This document shows, one piece after another, positions 57,998 through 64,000 of a stretch of 64,000 nucleotides of DNA (position 1 is its first letter; every line of letters begins with the position of its first letter). Origin of the DNA: Roseimaritima multifibrata (lineage in GTDB: Bacteria > Planctomycetota > Planctomycetia > Pirellulales > Pirellulaceae); contig NZ_CP036262.1 of assembly GCF_007741495.1 (NCBI RefSeq), positions 806,001 through 870,000 of the forward strand, written 5' to 3'. The position numbers were made by a program, and so were the translations under genes. The notes beneath the pieces are model-generated. The model did not search any database. It had not been told where the DNA came from and saw only the letters and a list, made by a program, of their open reading frames with translations.

Positions 57998-58554
57998 GAA
58001 TCCGCTCGAGAGGGCAAATTAGTTGTCGTTTTAGGTTGGCTCTATGTTAGCGAGAAACCGACCTTGGGGGCTAAATGTCGATTTGAAATCGCCTGCCAAC
58101 ACCATAATCGGTTCGCTTGTCCGGGACCCGAATCTTCACGAAACTGGCATTGGGGCGTCCTGTCGATTCCGAAATCCTGGGCATTTGCGAGATCTTTGGG
58201 CAGATCATGCGGGGGGCTCTGCTGGGAAGGGATTCCATCAGCGGGATCCGCCTTGAAAATTGCCTTCAGGGAATCGTGTGCGAGAGGGCTGGCGATCGTT
58301 TATACTTAGAGCTTGAGGCCCCTCGCTCAACAGAGTTTGACAGCTATGTACGTCGATGTATTTTCGCTGCCACAGCACTGCCCACCAACCGGATCCCCAC
58401 TCGTCGCGATGCGAATTCCCTGCTCCGTAATCGATTCGATTGCGGGTTTATTGTGCAATGACATAAACGGGATGTCGGTATCGACGCCAGTGCAGGCACC
58501 ATGCGGCGTGCAGTCACGCTCTGGATATAGAACTCAAAACGGACTGTAAAGCTC
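57998..58554. other. Intergenic, about 560 bp, no gene recognised
   Basis: Several short frames (for example plus 58117-58461) lack a ribosome-binding site and a recognisable protein pattern. Promoters of the SGNH hydrolase (minus) and the DUF1549/DUF1553 gene (plus) must lie here; TTATACT near 58296 is a possible -10 element. No RNA structure was recognised. Confidence 0.4.
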
Positions 58555-61131
58555 ATGCGCCGCACCGAATATTCAAGCCTGGCTTCCAATCAGAGTGCCC
58601 CTTGTCAAAGCGGGTGTCGACGGTTCGTGCGGATTGTTAAAGCCGGTAAAGTTGGCGGACTGGGCAGGAGTCTGTGTGCCGCAGTTTGCGTCGTGTTCCT
58701 CTGCACACCTTGTGTCGGCGCCGAAAAGGAGCCGCCTGCTTCGCCGGATCCACCGAGTGAAAAGCAGATCCAATTTTTCGAAACCAAAATCCGACCTCTC
58801 TTGGCGGACCACTGCTACGAATGCCACGGGGAAGAATCGCAGGAATCGGATCTTCGTGTGGATACTCTTTTAGGGATGCTGAAGGGAGGGCTTGCTGGTC
58901 CTTCGGTTAGCCCGGGGAAGGTCGATAGCAGTTTGCTGATGACTGCCGTCCGCTATCAAGACAGTGACCTTCGAATGCCCCCCGAAGAAAAATTGTCCGA
59001 TGCCCAAATTGCAGATCTAGCGAATTGGATTGAAATGGGGGCACCGCATCCAGACAGCAGCACGACTCAGCCGGTTCAGCGCGGTAGCGATGTGGATCTA
59101 GAAAAGGGACGACAGCATTGGGCGTTTCAGCCGGCTGTCAAACATGCTCCACCGCAGATCGACCCCAACGCACCCGAAGAAAACCCGATCGATGCCTTTC
59201 TACTTGCCGGCCTGCAGGAGCAAGGGCTCCAGCGTGTCCCCTTGGCGGACAAAGAAACCTTTATTCGCCGCGCAACATTTGATCTTCTCGGTCTGCCGCC
59301 AACTCAGGAAGAAATTACGGCGTTTGTTGAGGACGATTCCCCTGCGGCAGTTCGGCGATTGGTCGACCGGTTACTCGCTTCTCCGCACTATGGAGAACGC
59401 TGGGGACGGCACTGGCTAGACGTTGCACGCTATGCCGATTCAAACGGCGTCGATGAAAACATTGCACATGGCAACGCCTGGCGCTATCGCGACTATGTGA
59501 TCGCAGCATTTAACAATGACAAACCGTACGATCAATTTGTGACAGAACAGCTGGCAGGCGACCTGTTGGAATCGGGCGAGGATACATCGCTTCGCAATGA
59601 ACGATTGGTCGCGACCGGATTTTTGGTCCTTGGTCCCAAGTTCTTGGCCGAGCAAGATCAAACCAAGATGGCAATGGATATTATCGACGAGCAGCTTGAT
59701 ACCGTCGGAAGAAGCTTGCTGGGATTGACCTTCGGCTGCGCCCGTTGCCACACACATAAGTTTGATCCGATTAGTCATCATGACTACTACGGGCTGGCGG
59801 GCATCTTTAAAAGCACGCATACGATGGATAGTTATAAAACCATCGCCAAATGGCACGAAAACGAGATTCCAACCCCCGCCGAAGCCGAACACATCGAAGC
59901 GCATCAGAACAAGGTCGCAGCGCAAGAGAAAAAGATTGCGGATCGACTTGCGGAAGCGTTCGCTCAGTTACCTGCAGTGACGGAAGAGAAGCCTGATGCC
60001 AAAAAGAAAACGGCCGCCGAAAAAGAGAAGCTGCTTCCTGCAGAAGTCCAAAGCGAACTGAAAACCTTGCGTGATGCATTGAAAGTGTTGCAGGACAACA
60101 AGCCTGAAATGCCATCGGCAATGGGAGTGACCGACGGCACGATCGTTGACACCCCAGTGCATCTGCGAGGCAGCCACCTAACGCTGGGCGACGTTGTACC
60201 GCGACGCTTCCCGCAAGTTTTGACCTCTGTTGATCAACCACCTCTTCCTGCCGAAAAAAGCGGCCGGTTGGAATTCGCGCGTTGGCTGACCAATGGGCAG
60301 CATCCACTGACCGCACGCGTGATGGTCAACCGAATTTGGCACGGGCATTTTGGCAAAGGGCTGGTTGGAACGGTCGATAATTTCGGGCTGCAAGGGGATC
60401 GCCCTAGCCATCCCGAATTGCTTGACTGGTTAGCCATCCGTTTCGTTGAAGAAGGTTGGTCGCTGAAAAGCATGCACCGCCTGATCATGACATCCGATGC
60501 CTATCAGGCCAGCAGCCAATTCAATGCTGAAAACCATCAAAAGGATCCCGGCAATCGCTATTACTGGCGGTTTGACCTTCGTCGCTTAGAAGCCGAAGCG
60601 ATCCGTGATTCGTTATTGGCTGTCAGTGGGAAACTGAACCGCACGGCGGGTGGCAGCATGCTGACGGTGAAGAATCGTGAATTCTTGTTTAATCATACGT
60701 CTCAAGACAAATCGACTTATGTGACCTTTCGAAGGTCCATTTACATCCCGGTGATCCGCAATCATCTATACGACATGTTTAAGTTGTTTGATTACAGCAA
60801 CGCCAGCATCTTAAATGGGAATCGAAATGTCAGCACGATCGCGCCACAGGCATTGTTCATGATGAATTCCGAGTGGATGGATGACGTCACGTTTTCGCTG
60901 GCGGATCGTTTGCTTGCGGCCTCGCCGGATTCCAAGCAGCGAATTGAACAGCTTTATCTTGATGCTTACGGACGCCAGCCATCAGACAACGAAACCGCGA
61001 TGGCCCTGAAGTTTGTGACGCAAATGAATGACAACCTCGAATCGCAGTCCGAAGAAGAGGCTGAGCGACATGCTTGGCAGGCGTTGTGCCAGTCGGTCGT
61101 GTCGGCAAATGAATTTGTCTACATCCGCTAG
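58555..61131 (+). CDS. Exported PSCyt1-PSCyt2 (DUF1549)-PSD1 (DUF1553) protein
   Basis: 858 aa. After a basic N-terminus, the membrane-spanning signal (SLCAAVCVVFLCTPCVGA) is followed by a PSCyt1 cytochrome-c module with CYECHG (87-92), the DUF1549 domain with CARCHTHKFD, and DUF1553 with LTARVMVNRIWHGHFG, plus a charged linker (about 460-510) rich in Lys and Glu. This is the full-length form of the gene at 2-1909. Two CXXCH motifs suggest c-type haem. The start at ATG 58555 gives a rather long N-region before the signal; a later GTG start is possible. A DUF1501 gene starts 133 bp downstream. Confidence 0.94.
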   Translation: MRRTEYSSLASNQSAPCQSGCRRFVRIVKAGKVGGLGRSLCAAVCVVFLCTPCVGAEKEPPASPDPPSEKQIQFFETKIRPLLADHCYECHGEESQESDLRVDTLLGMLKGGLAGPSVSPGKVDSSLLMTAVRYQDSDLRMPPEEKLSDAQIADLANWIEMGAPHPDSSTTQPVQRGSDVDLEKGRQHWAFQPAVKHAPPQIDPNAPEENPIDAFLLAGLQEQGLQRVPLADKETFIRRATFDLLGLPPTQEEITAFVEDDSPAAVRRLVDRLLASPHYGERWGRHWLDVARYADSNGVDENIAHGNAWRYRDYVIAAFNNDKPYDQFVTEQLAGDLLESGEDTSLRNERLVATGFLVLGPKFLAEQDQTKMAMDIIDEQLDTVGRSLLGLTFGCARCHTHKFDPISHHDYYGLAGIFKSTHTMDSYKTIAKWHENEIPTPAEAEHIEAHQNKVAAQEKKIADRLAEAFAQLPAVTEEKPDAKKKTAAEKEKLLPAEVQSELKTLRDALKVLQDNKPEMPSAMGVTDGTIVDTPVHLRGSHLTLGDVVPRRFPQVLTSVDQPPLPAEKSGRLEFARWLTNGQHPLTARVMVNRIWHGHFGKGLVGTVDNFGLQGDRPSHPELLDWLAIRFVEEGWSLKSMHRLIMTSDAYQASSQFNAENHQKDPGNRYYWRFDLRRLEAEAIRDSLLAVSGKLNRTAGGSMLTVKNREFLFNHTSQDKSTYVTFRRSIYIPVIRNHLYDMFKLFDYSNASILNGNRNVSTIAPQALFMMNSEWMDDVTFSLADRLLAASPDSKQRIEQLYLDAYGRQPSDNETAMALKFVTQMNDNLESQSEEEAERHAWQALCQSVVSANEFVYIR

Positions 61132-61264
61132 CCAAATGCTCCATACAAAAGGTTGCAACAGCCACGCGGCATGAAATTGAAAAGCTCCTGAAACCTTTTT
61201 GGTCATGCAACGGATTGTGACTCACGCACCCTTCCCCTCCGATCCCACCAGATGACTAAAACCG

Positions 61265-62677
61265 ATGATTAATCTATCGCGTCGAAAGCAGCTGCAGTCT
61301 TGTTGTGCAGGGTTTGGTTCGTTAGCACTTTATAGTTTGCTGGCCGAAGAATCGCGCGCCGCCATGAAAGGAATGCCACAAGGGGGAACTCCGCTTCCGC
61401 ATTTCCCTGCGAAAGCGAAACGGGTCATTTTCATGTTTATGAAAGGCGGCCCGTCGCACATGGACACATTTGACTACAAACCTCAACTGCAAAAGGATGA
61501 CGGGAAACCGCTTCCGTTTGATAAGCCTCGTGTTCAGTTTGCACCGACAGGTGACCTGCTGGGGTCGCCTTGGAAATTTAAAAAATACGGGCAAAGTGGA
61601 ATTGCCGTTAGCGAGCTGTTTCCAAATGTTGCGGAATGCGTAGACGACCTGTGTATTATCAATTCGATGCATGGTTCGAATCCAGCGCATGGCGGCGCGA
61701 GCATGAAATTGCATACCGGTAGTGACGTCTTTGTCAGGCCTAGTATGGGAGCTTGGGTGTCGTATGGTCTGGGGACCGAAAACGAAAACCTGCCTGGGTT
61801 CATTACCATCTGCCCAACTTTGGCACACGGTGGGACACAGAACTGGGGGTCGGGATTCCTGCCCGCTAACTTTGCAGGGACTCCCCTTGGAAACGCGAGT
61901 CTTTCGTCGGAAGAAGCAAGGGTCAAGTACGTCAAAAATGCAAGGCTCTCGCTTGAAACCCAGCGGATGCAATTGGATTTAACGCAAGAATTTAACCGCG
62001 AATTTTTGAAAACGACCGGCCCCGATTCAACATTGGACGCTCGCATCAAGAGCTTTGAATTGGCATTCCGAATGCAAACGGAAATGCCGGCGGCGCTGGA
62101 CCTTTCTCAGGAAACGGCAAAGACCCAACAGCAGTACGGAATCGATCAGGAAAAGACCGCCGATTTTGGTCGCCAGTGCTTGATGGCTCGCCGGTTTGTG
62201 GAAAGAGGGGTTCGCTTTGTGCAGGTCACGCACAGCAATACCGAAGTTCAATGGGATCAGCACGGGGGATTAAAGAAGGGGCATGAACAGAATGCGGCCG
62301 AAGTCGACAAACCGATTGCAGGACTGCTGCGTGACTTAAAGGCTCGCGGCTTGCTAGATGAAACGCTGGTGGTCTGGGGCGGCGAATTCGGTAGGACGCC
62401 GACCTGTCAGGGGGCGACCCGCGATGGCCGTGACCACAACCCCGAAGGGTTTACGATGTGGATGGCTGGGGGAGGCGTCAAGGCGGGGATTCAGTACGGT
62501 GCGACCGATGAATACGGTTATTATGCGACCGAAAACAAAGTCCATATCCATGACATGCACGCAACCATTCTGCATCTGATGGGTTTGGATCATCTTCGTT
62601 TGACCTACCGACATGCGGGACGTGATTTCCGTCTGACCGACGTCGCCGGAAAGGTCGTTGACGGAATCATTGCTTAG
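61265..62677 (+). CDS. Tat-exported DUF1501 protein
   Basis: 470 aa. NLSRRKQLQSCCAGFGSLA is a twin-arginine signal (SRRxxL then a hydrophobic stretch). DUF1501 blocks: KRVIFMFMKGGPSHMDTFDY (metal-binding Asp), LGSPWKFKKYGQSG, HGSNPAHGGASMKLHTG, VVWGGEFGRTPT and GRDHNPEGFTMWMAGGG. DUF1501 belongs to the alkaline-phosphatase/sulfatase superfamily, with likely metal-binding residues but no known substrate. It pairs with the upstream DUF1549/1553 gene as in most planctomycetes. Confidence 0.95.
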   Translation: MINLSRRKQLQSCCAGFGSLALYSLLAEESRAAMKGMPQGGTPLPHFPAKAKRVIFMFMKGGPSHMDTFDYKPQLQKDDGKPLPFDKPRVQFAPTGDLLGSPWKFKKYGQSGIAVSELFPNVAECVDDLCIINSMHGSNPAHGGASMKLHTGSDVFVRPSMGAWVSYGLGTENENLPGFITICPTLAHGGTQNWGSGFLPANFAGTPLGNASLSSEEARVKYVKNARLSLETQRMQLDLTQEFNREFLKTTGPDSTLDARIKSFELAFRMQTEMPAALDLSQETAKTQQQYGIDQEKTADFGRQCLMARRFVERGVRFVQVTHSNTEVQWDQHGGLKKGHEQNAAEVDKPIAGLLRDLKARGLLDETLVVWGGEFGRTPTCQGATRDGRDHNPEGFTMWMAGGGVKAGIQYGATDEYGYYATENKVHIHDMHATILHLMGLDHLRLTYRHAGRDFRLTDVAGKVVDGIIA

Positions 62678-62792
62678 TCTTTTGCAGGTGTTTGGTCGTA
62701 TGCGATTCCGCTCCCTGGTAATCGATTGATTCTCAGGGGCGTCATTTTTAGTTCAGTAGCTTTCTCCGTGAGTCAAAACGATCAACGTCCCA

Positions 62793-64000
62793 CTGAATTC
62801 CACAGCACCGCCAGCGCCCCGTGCACGCTGGATTCTGTTGGCCCTGCTTGTCACGTCGATTTTGGTGAACTACATCGATCGCGGCGCCCTCTCCGTGGCG
62901 ATTCCCGATATCGAGACGGAGTTTTCTTTATCCCCGACTCAGAAGGGATTGTTGCTCTCGGTTTTCTTTTGGACGTATGCGCTCCTTCAGATGCCAGCGG
63001 GCTGGGTTGTCGACCGCTATGACGTCAAATGGGTTTATGCGATCGGGTATCTAATCTGGACCATCGCAACCGCGATGACCGGTTTTGTTGGCGGGTTCAC
63101 TGCACTGATTTTCGCAAGACTGCTGCTAGGGCTTGGGGAAAGTGCCGCCTACCCCGCGATATCACGATTGATCGTCGAAAATTTCCCGGAACGGCAGCGT
63201 GGGATGGTCAATTCGCTGATCGATGCAGGAACCAAAATCGGGCCTGCTTTCAGTATCCTTGCCGGCGGCCTGCTGGTCGATCGTTATGGTTGGCGTTCGC
63301 TATTTGTTGTCTTGGGGGTCGGTGGCTTTTTCTGGTTGATCCCATGGATTCGGTACGTTCCTTCGCGCCCGCATGCGGCAGCTAGCGATGCGACGGATAC
63401 AAAAGTCAAGGACCGTCCCTCTTTGCTGCAAGTCAGTTTGCATCGTTCTGTTTTGGGAACTTCACTGGGAATGTTCTCGCTCGGTTATGTGTGGTACTTC
63501 CTGTTGACATGGCTGCCCTCCTATCTGATTGACGTTCATCAATTGAATTTGAAGGAGACCGCCGTCTCTGCGGCACTTCCCTTCTTGGCAATGGCCGCTT
63601 CATCCGTTTTCTGGGGCTGGGCAGCGGACCGGTTGATCGACCGCGGTCGCTCGCCGACTTTTTCTCGTAAACTAATTTCCTTAAGCGGTTTGACGATCGC
63701 TGCGGTGTTGCTGGTGGCTACTTCGCAGGCACAATCTTCGACCGCGTGTGTGGCTCTGTTGACGGGAGCTTGTTGTGCACTTGGCATGTTCACTGCAAAT
63801 GTTTGGGCGATGACCCAGACGATGGGTGGACCGGCTGCAGGGAGTTGGACGGGGATCCAAAACTGCATTGGTAACATGGGGGGCGTTGTTTCTCCTCTGG
63901 TTGCAGGGTGGTCTGTTGAGCAGACCGGGTCCTATCAAACGGCATTTTATGTTGCCGCTGGTGTCATGCTTGCCGGAGTCCTCTCCTATCTGTTTATTGT
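62793..64000 (+). CDS. MFS transporter (anion:cation symporter type), 3' partial
   Basis: The frame is open to the window end (about 402 codons). It is clearly MFS: RWILLALLVTSILVNYIDRG in TM1, the conserved loop motif GWVVDRYDVKW between TM2 and TM3, and FARLLLGLGESAAYPAISRL. TM segments continue to the end. The NYIDR motif and pattern resemble the ACS family, which includes hexuronate and galactonate symporters. The start is unclear: an in-frame TGA lies at 62769 and no ATG, GTG or TTG stands before TM1; CTG at 62793 is the only candidate, or a frameshift joins the GTG frame at 62768. It is in line with the DUF1501 gene and may import its products. Confidence 0.88.
   Translation, partial: MNSTAPPAPRARWILLALLVTSILVNYIDRGALSVAIPDIETEFSLSPTQKGLLLSVFFWTYALLQMPAGWVVDRYDVKWVYAIGYLIWTIATAMTGFVGGFTALIFARLLLGLGESAAYPAISRLIVENFPERQRGMVNSLIDAGTKIGPAFSILAGGLLVDRYGWRSLFVVLGVGGFFWLIPWIRYVPSRPHAAASDATDTKVKDRPSLLQVSLHRSVLGTSLGMFSLGYVWYFLLTWLPSYLIDVHQLNLKETAVSAALPFLAMAASSVFWGWAADRLIDRGRSPTFSRKLISLSGLTIAAVLLVATSQAQSSTACVALLTGACCALGMFTANVWAMTQTMGGPAAGSWTGIQNCIGNMGGVVSPLVAGWSVEQTGSYQTAFYVAAGVMLAGVLSYLFI

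Noticed and set aside
58117-58461. Possible small gene between the SGNH hydrolase and PSCyt1 genes
   Set aside because: No ribosome-binding site, a TTG start only, and no protein pattern; it is more likely promoter and leader sequence.

Overview
The window is chromosomal DNA from a planctomycete, most likely a Pirellulales relative of Rhodopirellula or Blastopirellula. I infer this from gene families that are typical of that group: exported PSCyt1/PSCyt2(DUF1549)/PSD1(DUF1553) proteins, a DUF1587/1592/1588/1585 cytochrome-like protein, Tat-exported DUF1501 and DUF1552 proteins, formylglycine sulfatases, planctomycete membrane-anchored hypotheticals and a giant exported TPR protein. Codon use is moderately GC-rich, with frequent GTG and TTG starts.

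Layout. 1-3.6 kb: a DUF1549/DUF1553 protein (5' end outside the window) followed by a sulfatase. 3.6-5.3 kb: palindromic repeats and two small hypothetical genes. 5.4-7.4 kb: a Gfo/Idh/MocA oxidoreductase and ispD, then a convergent predicted outer-membrane barrel gene. 9.1-12.9 kb: a DUF1592-type protein with a DUF1552 partner. 13.2-17.9 kb: a large exported glycoside-hydrolase-like protein and an anchored hypothetical. 17.8-21.8 kb, minus strand: recA, then a fusion of a PTS EIIA domain with an SLC4-type anion transporter, then a small LigD-N-like protein. 22.2-24.8 kb: a compact operon of a [2Fe-2S] ferredoxin, an aspartoacylase/succinylglutamate desuccinylase-type protein and a D-threonine-aldolase-type PLP enzyme.

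24.8-31.7 kb is an accessory island. It holds three tandem copies of a 444-bp unit built from nested inverted repeats, a short remnant that may come from a recombinase, and a minus-strand gene for a SIR2-P-loop NTPase-TPR protein. That gene resembles NAD-targeting anti-phage NLR/STAND proteins. It is split by a 1,273-bp IS3-family element with matched terminal inverted repeats and a 3-bp CGC target duplication. Removing the element and one CGC copy restores one 1,033-codon frame, so the defence-type gene was recently inactivated. Near-identical 23-nt hairpins in opposite orientation sit on both sides of the island.

31.8-64 kb is ordinary chromosome again: a TMEM14-like protein, a lipoprotein with a cysteine-free thioredoxin-like domain, a 2,412-aa TPR protein, slyX, a second sulfatase with an exported rhodanese, an RND efflux pump with its adaptor, an FAD oxidoreductase with a neutral-ceramidase-like protein, a run of minus-strand genes (GNAT, membrane protein, M50-like peptidase, exported propeller-like protein, SGNH hydrolase), and a second full PSCyt1-DUF1549-DUF1553 / DUF1501 pair followed by an MFS transporter that runs off the end.

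Together the exported cytochrome-like, DUF1501/1552, sulfatase, GH-like and MFS genes look like polysaccharide or sulfated-glycan use modules. That functional reading is inference; the gene families and pairings are directly visible.
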